Source: Distichodus sexfasciatus (lineage: Eukaryota; Chordata; Actinopteri; Characiformes; Distichodontidae). Taken from it: DNA of 64,000 nt. This document shows, one piece after another, positions 1 to 10,585 of this stretch (its first letter is position 1; each line of letters begins with the position of its first letter). The translations under genes were made by a program, and so were the position numbers. The notes below the pieces were generated by a model. That model saw nothing but the letters and a program-made list of their open reading frames with translations. It was not told where the DNA came from and made no database searches. Location of the stretch: positions 52,526 to 116,525 of the forward strand of contig JAVGVS010000750.1 of the NCBI GenBank assembly GCA_032718565.1, given 5' to 3'.

Positions 1-194
1 CCACTTACTGACCAGCAATTGGCTGTCGGACACTGTTGTCACAACGTGAATTTCGTCATTGTTCTCAATACTGGTTTCTATTCCGTTCTCAGAACAGGTC
101 AAATTCATCCCCAATTTACACATTAAATCTCTTCCCAAAAGATTAATGGGACACACTTCAGACACAAAAAATGCATGCTTAAATTTGGCTCCCC

Positions 195-737
195 CTATCC
201 CACAGGATAGGGGATTGAACAGGGTTCCAGGGTCGCAGTGCCTCCTGCTCCAATGGAGGTGATGGTACGTTCAGCAGTGGCGGGAGTAGGGCATAATGCA
301 TTACGTTTCATAACAGAATAAGTGGCACCTGAATCTATCATGAATTTCATTTTTTGTCCATTTACCATTACAGTCATTTTAGGCAATTTTCTAAATGCAT
401 CTGAATTCATCATACAATATGCTATAGATTTATATGACCTGTCTGTTGCCTCCGCTGTGACGGGCCCTTCTCCCGCACACCACCCGTCAATCAGCTTGCT
501 GGTTTCTTGATCCATACTGCTCTTGTTGTGGTTGGTGTTCTGGGGGTCCTCTTCTCTGTCGGTTTGGGCATTGTCTGTGCCAGTGGTCATGTGAGCCACA
601 AACAAAACATCCACCATTACCCTGGCCAGATCTCTCCATCGGTCTGTAAGAGTTCTGTCCCTGAGGTGGACCGGTATAAAACCCTCATCCTTGGCCCCTG
701 CCTCGACCCCTGTTTCCACCTTGCCAGGGGGCTCCAC
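195..737 (-). pseudogene. Endogenous retroviral protease region (pro)
   Basis: A 180-residue minus-strand frame. Near residues 130-140 it has the retropepsin active-site context MIDSGATYSVM, with D-S-G in place of the commoner D-T-G. The frame overlaps the end of gag by about 50 nt in another register, as expected for pro reached by frameshifting, although a random indel is equally possible. After residue 180 the frame closes; retropepsin-like coding appears to continue in another frame toward position 1, so the copy is frameshifted near 195-200. The N-terminal 100 residues partly shadow the gag knuckle region and may not be translated. Confidence 0.7.
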
Positions 738-1680
738 CTCCTCGCTGGTTCCCTTTGCCAGTTGTGGTCTTCATCATGGTCAGAACCAGGTTGTTCTTAT
801 TGTCCTCTGACTTTTCTTTCTTGTCTGTCTTCTTTTTCACTTGTTGCTCCTCCATATGCTCTGCATGTCTTTCGATGCTGGCCAGTCTTTCTGTTCTCCA
901 TCCTACACAGGACAGTTTCACTGCTTTTCTAACCTCTGGTCTCAGGCCCTTCAGGAATGTGTTTCTGAGATGGCATTCCCATAGTCCTGCTTCATCTTGT
1001 AGGTTTGTTGGTTTTTCCAAGCCAGAACATTGGTCAAACATAACATGCAACCGGCTGAGATAGTCACAAACTCTTTCATCCTCAACTTGTCTGCAGCTCT
1101 CTACTTTGCTTGTGTTTACCATCATTGGAAAGGCTGCTATGAGGCTTGTCATCAGGCTGGCCAGTGTGCCCCTGTAAGCTGCATTGTCAGCACCTCCCCA
1201 GTCGGGGTCTGTCAGTCTTTGCGACAGCCTAGCCGTTGGTAGAGACTCATCTATTTTCATCCACTCAGCAGGTCCCAGGTGAATAACCAACAGTCTCCTC
1301 AGCTCAGACATGGTCAGTCTGAACTCCTTGCAAAAGTTCTGTAACTGATCTCCAAACTTCTTACCTCCCACATCAATTGGCTTTGAGAGGAACTTTAGTG
1401 CTTCTTTTATTTCAGTCTCTGTCCATGGTCTGTGGACCAGAATCAGCCTGTCTGGTCTGGCCACTACGACCATTGGGCATGCGTAGGTGTGATCAGCCCT
1501 CACTTGGTCTTTCCTTTCATCCTGCCTGGTGTACATCGTCTTTTGGGTGATCTTTTTCGTTTTCATTTTTTTCTTCTCTTTGTCTGTCTCTCCGCTGTCA
1601 GGACCCCCGGCGGCACCAAGTGGCTGGTCTGGATGTCGGGTTGGGGCGGAATCCAGGTCTTCCCTCCTCAGCATTGGCAT
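560..1680 (-). pseudogene. Endogenous retroviral gag (capsid and nucleocapsid), interrupted
   Basis: The main open part is 685-1680 (331 residues, minus strand). Residues about 85-245 resemble the Gag p30 capsid family, with an aromatic/acidic PWTETEIKEAL stretch followed by helical sequence. Then comes a Lys/Glu-rich coiled segment and a Gly/Arg-rich tail. An in-frame TGA at 685-687 ends this frame, but the same frame stays open beyond it and encodes a C-x2-C-x4-H-x4-C zinc knuckle at 568-609 (CFVC then H and C). Gag is therefore split by one nonsense codon, or possibly by a readthrough stop. The product would assemble the particle core and bind RNA. I chose the ATG at 1680 because upstream sequence in this frame contains stops. 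Confidence 0.75.
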
Positions 1681-2085
1681 GGTTAGCTCAGGATATAAAC
1701 GAGAAGAGACAGGGTTAGGATTGTAATGTTTTCTCTCTATGTTGTATGATGGTGGTGCAGTGGCTGTGCATGTCTGTCCTATCTATCTTTGTTGTGCCTG
1801 TCTTTTCTGTGGTTTGCGGCTTGCAGTCAGGGTCTGTCAGTTTTGTCATTTCTTTACTATTCTTCTTCTGCTCTCATCTGTCTGCTTCATCCTTCCATGC
1901 CTTTAACACTTTATCCTCTATTTCCTCTAACTCCAATGCTCTTACTGTCACTTTCTTAGCCTTTCTCCTGTCCCTACGTTCTTTGTCTATTTTCCCTGCC
2001 AACTGTTCCAGCTTTAATAGACTGAAAGTCCCTTCCTCCAGAAACCCAAAACATTCGATTCACTTTACCAGTATTCTCTGATTCA
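1681..2085 (-). pseudogene. Degenerate N-terminal gag (matrix-like) segment
   Basis: On the minus strand this stretch gives a Lys/Glu-rich helical peptide (for example LAGKIDKERRDRRKAKK) broken by at least two stop codons before the ATG of the open gag frame. Its position between leader and capsid suggests the decayed matrix region. I infer this from position and composition; no matrix motif is diagnostic. Confidence 0.4.
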
Positions 2086-2687
2086 TGGCCTTTCCCCCAT
2101 ATCTTTCACTCATTAATTTAAACTTAGGAGTTGTCAAGTCCAACACCCTCTCAGCCTTTGAACAGCCCAATCCTATTTTACCCTGTGACTGTTCCCTTAG
2201 CAACCCTGTGACTATTCCCTTAGCCACTTAGACTAGTCTTTACTTAATTCTAGGAGCGTCCCCCACAGAATGGAAACTATTTTTTTCTGGTTCCTCGGAA
2301 TTGAACCCCTCTTTTTGGTTCCCTGAGTACCGTGCGGAATCACTCTCCCATCCCCGTAGGTTCGGGTGGTCTCTGCCCACAGACTTTTGGCAATCGGTCA
2401 TTGCTCAAAGGCTGAGAAAGTATTTTTTTGTTTGTGTTTTTTTTCCCCTCTTTTTTCACCCCCCCCCCTTTTTTTTTAGTATTTTAACTGCTTGAGAGGA
2501 ATTCTTATTGACCTTGGTAAACCCAAACAGGTTTCTTTGTTGTGGATTCCAGCGGTGGCGACCCTCAATCAATCTCCGCCCACCAAGTCCCCGTGGCACA
2601 ATTCTGAGGCTCTGGGATCAGGTAGAATTTCTCCTGAGGTGGCCAACCCTTGGTGGTCCGGTTCTCGGCAGGTCATCCACTCGAGGA
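2086..2687 (-). other. Endogenous retrovirus leader, no gene
   Basis: About 600 bp lie between the primer-binding-like site and gag. There are homopolymer T/C runs near 2427-2480 on the plus strand and no convincing frame. By position this is the 5' untranslated leader and packaging region of the provirus. Confidence 0.5.
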
Positions 2688-2705
2688 ATCCCGTTCATGA
2701 CGCCA
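2688..2705 (-). other. Candidate tRNA primer-binding site of the ERV
   Basis: Five bases inside the LTR edge, the minus strand reads TGGCGTCATGAACGGGAT, beginning with the TGG expected to pair with a tRNA 3' CCA end. Spacing and first bases fit a primer-binding site. I cannot name the primer tRNA with certainty. Confidence 0.5.
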
Positions 2706-2710
2706 AGTTA

Positions 2711-3206
2711 TGTCATGGATTTTTCCACTGAGAAAATAAAACCAAAGTCAGAAGAAGTCCAATCACAAAGTATTTATTCGCATTAACAATAATTTGCCAG
2801 GCATATGAGCAGGTCTCCTTCACAGCATGCTGATCAGAGAGTGCCCATAGTGAAAGGTGTTCTCCTTACATATTGGCGCTAAACCCCCCCGAACCACAAA
2901 TTGCCCAGTCGCCCGTTATCACCTCGAGGAGGCGCACAGTGACATACAAGAGTACATTTTGTTTTGTTTTGTCCTTCCCCTTTGGGACAGCGATAACCAA
3001 CAGTGATAACCAACAGAAGGAGAAAGCATCTTGCACGCAAAACAACAAGGTATCACTCATGGATTATGCACATATGCACACACACAATAATTCACTATCT
3101 CATCAAGTCGGCTAGAAAAGGTCTTGAAAAAGTCACCCTGACCAAAACTCACTCTACTTACAGTTAGGATCTTTAAGAATAATTAGTAATAAAAATTTCC
3201 ATCACA
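2711..3206 (-). repeat. ERV 5' LTR
   Basis: A 496-bp block bounded by TGTCATGGATTTTTCC on the left and its imperfect inverted match AAAAATTTCCATCACA on the right, giving the TG...CA ends typical of LTRs. On the minus strand an AATAAA polyadenylation signal lies near 2770-2780. The internal side is followed by a TGG primer-like site. The other LTR is outside the window, so LTR age cannot be estimated here. Confidence 0.7.
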
Positions 3207-3263
3207 ATAAATGCATACATATATGCTATGGTGAGGAAGAACAACCAGGAGAAAGAGGAAAAG

Positions 3264-3952
3264 GCTTATGGAAGTAAATTAGCGTCAAAAGAATTTGAAG
3301 TTTCAAACACATATTGAATTGCTATAATTGAATAAAACATGTGTAATTAATAATGCAATAAAGCTTACGTAGTGAACGCTGTGTTCAATCGTAATTACAG
3401 CATTTAAGATTCAATATAGCAACATTCAACCTCTTAAATTCAGACAAAAAATCATTTAAAAAAATTACAACTTCAACTATTCAATCGGTATCATTCAGCG
3501 CCTTAATTTTCGCCTTGCCATTTCAAGTGCGCTATTTCAGATGTAAAAAAATTCTGCTTGAAATTTGACCCGAAATACAACTGGAAATTCAACCTGACAT
3601 CCGGGACACGCAGGAAAAACAGTAGTGTGACGAGCGCATCCTCACCGGCGGAAATGACGTTTCCGTTTATCGCTAATCGCTATACCATTCACGCTGCAAA
3701 CGCACGCCAAGATCGATCAAGCGGTAAGTGCTACTTGAGTTATGTAATTGTCTTTTTTCCCGTTTTTAAATACGTTTTGTAGAGATCAATCATATTATAT
3801 GATCTGTTTGGTGCTTATTTCTAGTACATGTTAGAGTGATGGTTTTTCAGCTTGATGCCTCAGTAAGTGCAACATTCTTGATGGTCTTGGAGAAGCAAGT
3901 TTCAACCGCCGCTTATGGTCCAGTCACGACACATAATGTAGATGGCATCACT
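3264..3952 (+). repeat. Left arm of giant inverted repeat
   Basis: This segment matches the reverse complement of 13935-14497 and then 20086-20209. Shared landmarks include a CGGAAATGACGTTTCCG palindromic stretch at about 3650-3664, a GTAAGT donor at 3724, and an arm tip that reads TTATGGAAGTAAATT. The left arm is itself interrupted by the L2 LINE, and about 75 bp of it resumes at 7398. Confidence 0.75.
3654..3723 (+). CDS. Putative first coding exon in left arm
   Basis: An ATG at 3654 opens 23 codons beginning MTFPFIANRYTIHAA and ends at a consensus donor GTAAGT (3724), in phase 1. The mirror arm keeps the same ATG, frame, length (70 nt) and donor with only a few substitutions, which suggests a functional first exon when the arms formed. 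The sequence upstream is fairly GC-rich with CpG. No downstream exon in matching phase was found, so the gene is unidentified. Confidence 0.35.
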
Positions 3953-3973
3953 AGATTTAGTTTTCATAATTTT
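3953..3973. repeat. Target-site duplication of L2 LINE (left)
   Basis: The 21 bases here recur exactly at 7377-7397 and flank the LINE, as expected from target-primed insertion. Confidence 0.8.
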
Positions 3974-4147
3974 CAAGTTCAAGTTCAAGTTCATTTTATT
4001 TGTATAGCACATTTACAACAGCCACCAGGCTGACCAAAGTGCTTTACAGAAAAGCAAAATTATAGCCTACCACACACACTATAAAAACACCAGACAAAAT
4101 TTAATACAGCCAGTTAAAAAAATAAACAAAGGCCAATATCACAGTAG

Positions 4148-4519
4148 TTAAAACACTAAGGAAAACAGATACGTTTTTAACAAAGATTTAAAAGCAGACA
4201 GAGAATGGGCCATTCTAATCTCTAGAGGCAGGGTATTCCAAAGTCGGGGCCCTGCCACAGCAAATGCACGCTCACGTCTGCGCTTAAGCCTAACCTGAGG
4301 GACTATCAATAGAGCTTGGTCACAGGATCGCAGGCTTCTGGACGGAGTGTAAAAATGAAGAAGTTCAGAGAGGTAAACAGGGGCTAGGTTATGTAGGGAT
4401 TTATAAACAAAAAGGAGAATTTTAAAATCTATTCTTTGATTTATTGGCAGCCAGTGTAAGGACCTAAGAACTGGAGTGATGTGCTCATGTTTACGACATT
4501 TTAAATGAAGTCTGGCCAC
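4148..4519 (-). pseudogene. L2 LINE ORF2 C-terminal domain
   Basis: A 123-residue frame with the hallmark C-terminal L2 sequence: HITPVLRSLHWLPINQRIDF, then TPSRSLRS and PRLWNTLPLEIR. This domain follows the reverse transcriptase in L2/CR1-type ORF2 proteins and is not an independent gene. It is separated from the RT piece at 4705 by about 185 bp out of frame, which indicates indels. Confidence 0.8.
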
Positions 4520-4704
4520 AGCATTTTGAACAAGCTGAAGACAAGAGTTTTTGGAGTAAGGAAGTGTTTTATTTTGGACAGCAAGCGAAGCTGATAGAAA
4601 CTGGATCCGATAACAGAAGAGATGTGTTTGTCAAATTTTAAGTGCTGGTCAAAAGTTCTGCACCTGTGAGGATCTAAAAACGGATAAACTTCCTAACTCA
4701 GGAC

Positions 4705-5438
4705 TTATACAGTCTTGTCTTCATTTAGAAATAAGAAATTTTGAGCTAGCCATGATTTCACCTCCTCTAAACATTGCAGAAGAGAAGTAATTGCAGTGGA
4801 ACTGTTTCTTTTGATAGGAAGATAGATTTGAGTATCGTCTGCGTAGAAATGAAAAGACATGCCATGTTTACGTAAAATAGAGCCCAGAGGTAGAATGTAG
4901 AGAGAAAATAGAGAGGGAGCTAAAATAGATCCTTGTGGAAGGCCACAAGTCAAAGGTGCAGCAGAAGAAGTGAAATTACCCAGCTTCACTAAAAACTTTC
5001 TGTCAGACAGGTAAGACTGAAACCATTTCAGGACATTTGCTTTTAGACCTACCCAAGACTCCAGTCTGGATAATAGTAAGGAGTGGTCTACAGTATCAAA
5101 AGCAGCTGATAAATCTAAAAGAATAAGAACCACAGAGTCTCCGGAATCCGTAGAGAGGTAGATATCATTTAACACTCTCAACAGGGCAGACTCAGTGCTA
5201 TGAGCAGACTTAAAACCAGATTGAAAAACCTCATAAATGCAGTTACTTGACATAAAACTTGATCCAACATGGTTTTCTCCAGAATCTTTGAGATGAAAGG
5301 CAAGACAGAAATAGGATGAAACTTTTTCACAACAGAGGAATCCAGTGAAGGCTTCTTGAGCAAAGGAGTGACCATAGCAACTTTAAGATTGGCAGGAACA
5401 GAGCCAGTTTGGAGACTTTTATTAATGAAAGACACCAA
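4705..5438 (-). pseudogene. L2 LINE reverse transcriptase domain, frameshifted
   Basis: Two overlapping minus-strand frames (4705-5253 and 5178-5438) together cover the reverse transcriptase fingers and palm. The larger one has FQSGFKSAHSTESALL, the LDLSAAFDTVDH block and the catalytic FYADDTQIYL. The smaller one has the upstream LKVAMVTPLLKKPSLD block. A frameshift near 5200-5250 separates them. The enzyme would copy LINE RNA onto nicked target DNA. A stop or frame change at about 5455 separates it from the endonuclease part. Confidence 0.85.
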
Positions 5439-5465
5439 ACCTGGCCCGATCGAATTGATAATTAA

Positions 5466-7345
5466 TTAAAAAAATCTTGGGTGAATGATATCGCTAGAGC
5501 AGAACGAAGGTTTAAGCTTGCCAATCACCTCCTTCAATTCCTGGAGATTGATAGGTTCAAAAGCATCAAAAATTGCAAAGGCAGATGATAAAATAGGAGA
5601 AACAGTAAAAATGGGGCAGATGCTCAAGTTAGTAATTTTGTCACTGAAATATCTCAAGAAGCTTTCACAGAGAGCAACAGAGGCAACAGGCAAGGTATTA
5701 ATAGAAGGATTTGTAACAGATTGAATAATTGAAAACAAAACCTTAGGCTTAGAGTGATTGGTTTCAATTAGATTAGAAAAATATGCAGCTTTCAGAGACT
5801 TAGCTGCAGTCTGGTAAGCTGTGAGAGAGTCTCTGAACATTTGAAGAGAGATATGCAGCCTGTCCTTTTTCCATTTTCGTTCGGCCTTTCTACAATTTTG
5901 TCTTAGGAGACGCGTGTCAGAGTTTTGCCACAGTTCAGATTTTGGTTTATGCTTGTGAGGTTTAAGGGGGGCAGTTGCATTTGCTACCTTAAGCCAGGCA
6001 GAGTTCAAGAGGCTAAGATGTTGATCAGCATCCAAGTCCGATAATGGTTGATCCAAATGCAACTGTGAGCAACATTCAGCAAAGCACAAGTTGAAATTTG
6101 TGCTAAACTGAGGAGAATATAATCGGGACAAAGTTACAGGTATAGTAGAATATTGAGAGAGATCTGGGAGAGTCACAGAAAACAATATGGGCTTATGGTC
6201 CAAGATCATAAAATCTGAGAGCACAATATCAGTCACATCAAGCCCATATGACAGAACAAGATCCAACGTATGGCCCTGAATATGAGTAGAGTCACTGATC
6301 CACTGAGATAGATTAAAAGCATCAATAAGATTAAGAAAGTCATGTGACAGGGGGTTTGATGGACAGCAAACATAGATATTAAAATCGCCCAACAATAGAT
6401 ACCGATCGTAATTTGTGGCAAGATTGCCGATCAGTTCAGTGAAATGCTGTATAAAGTCCTTAGACGAGTGCGGAGGACGATAGATCACCCCTACACATAT
6501 AGGGCCATTCCAGTCTAAATGAAGAAACTGAGCTTCAAAACTGAAAAATGCTGTTACAGGGACCAACCGACAGCGTGCAGAGAGAGAGTTTTTAAAAATT
6601 GTTACTATCCCTCCCCCGCGTCCACTCGAACGAGGAGAGTTGAAAAATGTACAGTCAGTAGATCAGTCAGATCAGCAAAAGGAGTTAGATCACCGACCTT
6701 TATCCAGGATTCTGTGATAAACATAAAATCCAAATTTTGAGATGAGTAGAAGTCATTTAATAAGAAGGTCTTATTCACCAAGGATGGCACCAATGCCATC
6801 TTCGGTGAAGGGATAATAACAGGAGATGAGGACACTCTTTCCAGTGAGCGCAGATTTCCGTGAGTTACTCGCCGTCGTCGAGAGCCAAGGCCGATTCGGT
6901 GGAGACCGGCACGAGAAACAGGACTCGGGTGCAGGGGGAGAACCGGACGAAGCCACCGGTAGATCATGTCCGGCGGGCGCCAGGTAGCAGGGCCACCGTA
7001 CAACGATTCATAGGAAGGATCCGAGAGAAAACTAGCCCGCAGATAGGCTTTCAGCTTTGCGATGTAACCTCCGCGGTTTCCTCGTTTCCTCCGTCGCTTT
7101 CTCCGCGAGATGTTATGGGGCCACTGGCGGATGCAATCCGGGATAACCATTTGAGGGGACTCATTCGTATAGTCAACGGGGCAGTCCACATCGGAAGAGT
7201 AAGAGAACATGAATGTGTCCATGATAGAGTTGCGGATATCCAAGAGAGCTTGACGGTCGTAGATTAAAAGCGCGCAGCAGTTTAGACAGAGCAAACACCC
7301 AGACAAGCAGACACAAAAGCAGCAGACGGCATGCCACGTAGACAA
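5466..7345 (-). pseudogene. L2 LINE ORF2 N-terminal region and AP endonuclease
   Basis: Two minus-strand frames, 5466-6566 (366 residues) and 6605-7345 (246 residues), are joined by a frameshift near 6570-6600. The upstream frame carries a basic segment (RRKRRRKRGNRGG) and the first endonuclease block (LDFMFITESWIKVGD). The downstream frame carries VGVIYRPPHSS, YLLLGDFNIYV and LDHKPILFSV, the EEP-nuclease metal and catalytic blocks. The nuclease would nick target DNA to start reverse transcription. The sequence before the endonuclease resembles the leading region seen in many fish L2 ORF2 proteins. Confidence 0.8.
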
Positions 7346-7376
7346 TCACGTATACAATCTTGGATTATTCTGATTT

Positions 7377-7397
7377 AGATTTAGTTTTCATAATTTT
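7377..7397. repeat. Target-site duplication of L2 LINE (right)
   Basis: Exact copy of 3953-3973, followed by the continuation of the left inverted arm. Confidence 0.8.
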
Positions 7398-7607
7398 CCC
7401 CACTTCTTTTTTTTTCTTTCCTACCTTTACCCTTGTCTCGCGTTCTGAACTAGGCAGTATGTCGTTCGCCAGCTAACGTTACATAGTTCATCCTCGTAAT
7501 TCTTTTACTCTTCGTTGTCTCTTGGAATCAGTGTTATCGTACTGTAACGAAATACATGGTGGTGCATCTAAATAAATCCACAACTTACACTTTATTTGTC
7601 CTTCTAG

Positions 7608-7989
7608 GGAGACAATGAAGAGATTTTAAGTATAGGAAGACAAGCTGACCGGACCTCTTTGCAGACACAAATGATCAGGTTCACAACATTAAATAAAAAA
7701 GTTCAATTTACAGCATGTTAAATGTAAGTGTTGAAAATCACTTTAACAATGATAATGTCTGTGTATTTTCTCATAGGTTTTCAGACAATATATTCCAGCA
7801 GGAGGTCAAGCTAACCAGACCTCATGTCAAGCACAAACAAGCAGGTTCATAACGTAAAAATGTTACATTAGCGTGTTAAAAACAGATTAACCATAAGTGC
7901 ATTTGTGTTTTTCCATATGTTTACAGACAGTACAGTGAAGGAGGAGGGCTAGCTCAGGGTCCACCATCTGTTCAGGCAGAAATTACCAG
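7608..7989 (+). other. Array of three homologous exon-like units
   Basis: Three blocks, at 7608-7678, 7785-7844 and 7927-7989, begin after an AG in a pyrimidine-rich context and end in CAG or TCAG followed by GTTC. Units two and three are 60 and 63 nt, symmetric phase-2 exons. Their peptides align: QYIPAGGQANQTSCQAQTSR and QYSEGGGLAQGPPSVQAEIT; the first gives GRQADRTSLQTQMIR. Spacing is about 140-180 bp, so the repeat includes intron-like flanks. This looks like exon duplication in an unidentified gene. No known domain is recognised. Confidence 0.4.
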
Positions 7990-8620
7990 GTTCTGCACTT
8001 TAAATTTTATCTTTAAATATCATGATGCTTTTTAACTTGTTCACTATCCCAGTGTTATATGACCAACACCTGCTGAATGATGTTTAAGAACAGATGGAAC
8101 AAAAGATGCATCTAAAATTTGAGTCCTTTGTGTAAGAATTGCATAAAATAAATATCAGAGTGTACTGTGCTATAATCTTAATACACTTGTGGTTGAACTA
8201 TGCAGTTAAATTACAGTTTTATATTCAGATAGTTTTTCTCAGTTGCTTAGGTGCATTTAGATACTTAGCCGAGATTGGAGTTGGCCCAGTCGCTGGTTGT
8301 AAGTAATCTTCCTTCTAAACAGTGGGTAAGTGGAAGCCACTCCCACAGATTCACACTAATTACCTCAGGCCTCCCTGCACCAGGTGATTGCAGTGCTATG
8401 ATCATAGCAAATAACGGCATAAGACTAACGTATACAGTAATATACTGTAATACTATAACTAATCTACTTTACAGTAAGTAGTATTTGTTTTCTAGACTGC
8501 AGTTACAGTATGTCACCATATACCAATACAAACATTAGAATATTGAAGAAATCTCCCACAATCTGTGATGCACAGTGTTTTTCTACATCATGTTTCCTGC
8601 CCTTTTCATTTGAATGTTTT
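7990..8620. other. No gene seen; relic of a Tc1-like terminus
   Basis: AT-rich sequence without a convincing frame. At about 8230-8255 the stretch AGTTTTTCTCAGTTGCTTAGG resembles the terminus of the Tc1-like element at 11121, as does another at about 10723, so fragments of that family lie on both sides of the Penelope insertion. Confidence 0.4.
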
Positions 8621-8635
8621 GCTGAGTTTACATAA
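8621..8635. repeat. Target-site duplication of Penelope-like insertion (left)
   Basis: GCTGAGTTTACATAA here is repeated exactly at 10671-10685, bracketing the inverted Penelope-like pair as one insertion event. Confidence 0.75.
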
Positions 8636-8779
8636 ACAAAAGAGCAAAAGCACGCACATCAGTCTCAAAAGGGTGCTCGACCAAAAAGTAACAAGTAAAA
8701 AATATAATATAAAGTCGGCAACACCTAAGCTCCAAAAAAATATCAAAAATGTTTATTATTAAAACCACTTTCGCATAGC

Positions 8780-8822
8780 GTATGTGACGTTTCGAGCACA
8801 CAAGCTCTTCATCAGACAAATT
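8780..8822 (-). ncRNA. Hammerhead ribozyme-like motif (left Penelope copy)
   Basis: On the minus strand the core reads CTGATGA, then a GAGC/GCTC stem with a TTGTGT loop, then GAAAC. These are the conserved hammerhead core boxes with helix II. Such motifs are known in the terminal repeats of Penelope-like elements. Helices I and III are short or imperfect, so cleavage activity is uncertain. Confidence 0.65.
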
Positions 8823-9105
8823 GACTACTAATGTGCCACCCTTTATATCTCCAGGTGATCAGAGTCACATGACCAAAACACCATATTACTAGCCACTACA
8901 TCAACAACTACAATAAATCAACACCCAAAAATCTATAAAACTATGCAAAATACAACAATATCATCTTAATGTACAATTCAAAAAACACTTAATTTTGTAT
9001 CTGCAAGTATACATCAAATAAATTAAATTAAATAGTCACACCAAAACCTTTGATATTTTGTATACATAAAGAGAAACACCCACCCATATGTATAGACATC
9101 ATAGT

Positions 9106-10029
9106 TCAAAGAAATGGACGAATATCAAAATCTTCATTAAGTCCTCTAGGGGACAACGTGTCTAATGTAAAAATCCAAAAAGCCTCACGCTGTAAAAGCA
9201 GTTTATCAATATCGCCTCCACGACGTGGATACTTAACTACCTCAATACCTATATATTGAAGAGTAGAAACTGAATGTCTAAAAGCTGCAAAATGCTGTGC
9301 AACTGGACTTTTTGGATCGTGGTGTCTAATTGCACATCGATGTTCAGAAATGCGATTTTTCAAAGGTCTACTAGTCTTACCAATGTAACATAAGCCACAA
9401 GGGCAACGCAGCCTATAAATAACATTGGCCGTCTTACACAAAATGGTGCCTCGGATTAAAAAAATTTTTGCCGTATGAGGATGTGAAAAAGTTGATGTTT
9501 TATACGTAAAATTACACTGTTGACAGTTACCACATCTATAATTCCCATGAGGTATCTTATTCAGAAAGTGAGGAGCCGGTTTCAAATCCGCTCTGACTAA
9601 GATGTTTCGAAGGTTAGGTGTTTTTTTATACACTAAACGAGGTGGTTTATCGAAACATTTCCTAAGACTGGGATCACTCTCCACAATATGCCAGTGCTTC
9701 AACAGAACCTTATTGATATCCTTGGTGACAAGCGAATATTGCATATAACAATTGGCACGGCATTCAGTTTTTTTGTAGTTTTTGACTAGACTCTCTTTTT
9801 GTGACACACCTTTAAAACGACTCGCTGCACACTGAATCCACTCTTCTTTATACAATCGATGTCTAAATCTCTCTGATAAAATGTGTGACTGCTGTTGAAA
9901 ATCATCATCCCTGCTACATATACGGCGAATACGACTGAATTGAGAAATTGGTAACGAACGTTTTAATGACACAGGATGATAAGATTGTCCGTGCAAAATA
10001 GTATTACAATCAGTAGGTTTTCGATACAA
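9106..10029 (-). pseudogene. Penelope-like ORF: RT C-terminal linker and GIY-YIG endonuclease
   Basis: A 307-residue frame covering the C-terminal third of a Penelope-like polyprotein. A linker region contains a Cys-rich stretch (GNYRCGNCQQC). The GIY-YIG nuclease core follows, with VIYRLRCPCGLCYIGKTSR and later RISEHR, giving the Tyr/Tyr and Arg positions of the family. The nuclease would cut target DNA for insertion. The reverse transcriptase core is absent because the copy is 5'-truncated at 10039, where the opposite-strand copy begins. The true start lies upstream of what is preserved; the ATG at 10029 is simply the first one left. Confidence 0.85.
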
Positions 10030-10039
10030 AGTAGTCTCA

Positions 10040-10258
10040 ATGCCCGACGTAGTGTGTCCAGTTGCACAGCATTTTGCAGCTTTGAGACATTCAGTTTCTA
10101 CTCTTCAATATATAGGTATCGAGGTAGTTAAGTATCCATGTCGTGGAGGCGATATTGATAAACTGCTTTTACAGCGTGAGGCTTTTTGGATTTTTACATT
10201 AGACACGTTGTCCCCTAGAGGACTTAATGAAGATTTTGATATTCGTCCATTTCTTTGA
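10040..10258 (+). pseudogene. Second, truncated Penelope-like C-terminus (inverted copy)
   Basis: A 72-residue plus-strand frame identical except for a few residues to the last 66 residues of the minus-strand copy (VAQHFAALRHSVSTLQYIG onward). It starts inside the nuclease domain, downstream of the YIG motif, so it has no catalytic core. It is the short arm of the inverted twin insertion. Confidence 0.8.
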
Positions 10259-10542
10259 ACTATGATGTCTATACATATGGGTGGGTGTTTCTCTTTATGT
10301 ATACAAAATATCAAAGGTTTTGGTGTGACTATTTAATTTAATTTATTTGATGTATACTTGCAGATACAAAATTAAGTGTTTTTTGAATTGTACATTAAGA
10401 TGATATTGTTGTATTTTGCATAGTTTTATAGATTTTTGGGTGTTGATTTATTGTAGTTGTTGATGTAGTGGCTAGTAATATGGTGTTTTGGTCATGTGAC
10501 TCTGATCACCTGGAGATATAAAGGGTGGCACATTAGTAGTCA

Positions 10543-10585
10543 ATTTGTCTGATGAAGAGCTTGTGTGCTCGAAACGTCACATACG
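10543..10585 (+). ncRNA. Hammerhead ribozyme-like motif (right Penelope copy)
   Basis: The plus strand has CTGATGA at 10549-10555, the GAGC-TTGTGT-GCTC hairpin, and GAAAC at 10571-10575, the same core as the left copy. Conservation in both copies argues for a functional terminal-repeat feature of the family. Confidence 0.65.

Larger units (their letters stand above)
1..3206 (-). mobile_element. Endogenous retrovirus, 5' part of a provirus (LTR, leader, gag, start of pro)
   Basis: A retroviral provirus fragment read on the minus strand. Its 5' LTR is at 2711-3206, a primer-binding-like site follows, then about 600 bp of leader, a gag frame and the start of an aspartic protease frame. The window edge cuts it, so pol and env cannot be seen. 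Gag resembles the gamma/epsilon-type capsid plus a C-terminal CCHC knuckle, as in many fish endogenous retroviruses. Several stops and frame changes show that it is an old, inactive copy. Confidence 0.85.
3974..7376 (-). mobile_element. L2-clade LINE, near full length
   Basis: A 3.4-kb non-LTR retrotransposon inserted into the left arm. Its 3' end is at the left, with a tail of GAACTT units on the minus strand after a TGTGCTATACAAATAAAAT motif typical of fish L2 elements. Minus-strand coding pieces give, from right to left, an N-terminal region, apurinic endonuclease, reverse transcriptase and a conserved C-terminal domain. A 21-bp target duplication flanks it. Several frameshifts make it defective. 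Confidence 0.85.

Noticed and set aside
507..932. Plus-strand 141-codon ORF over the ERV
   Set aside because: Shadow of retroviral gag/pro on the other strand; hydrophobic by chance.
2301..2786. Plus-strand ORFs in the ERV leader
   Set aside because: They cover the primer-site and leader sequence of a minus-strand provirus; no domain.
6860..7267. Plus-strand 135-codon ORF over the L2 LINE
   Set aside because: Antisense shadow of the LINE N-terminal frame.
8322..8382. Fourth unit of the exon-like array
   Set aside because: Bordered by AG/GT but the frame does not align with the other units and phase differs.
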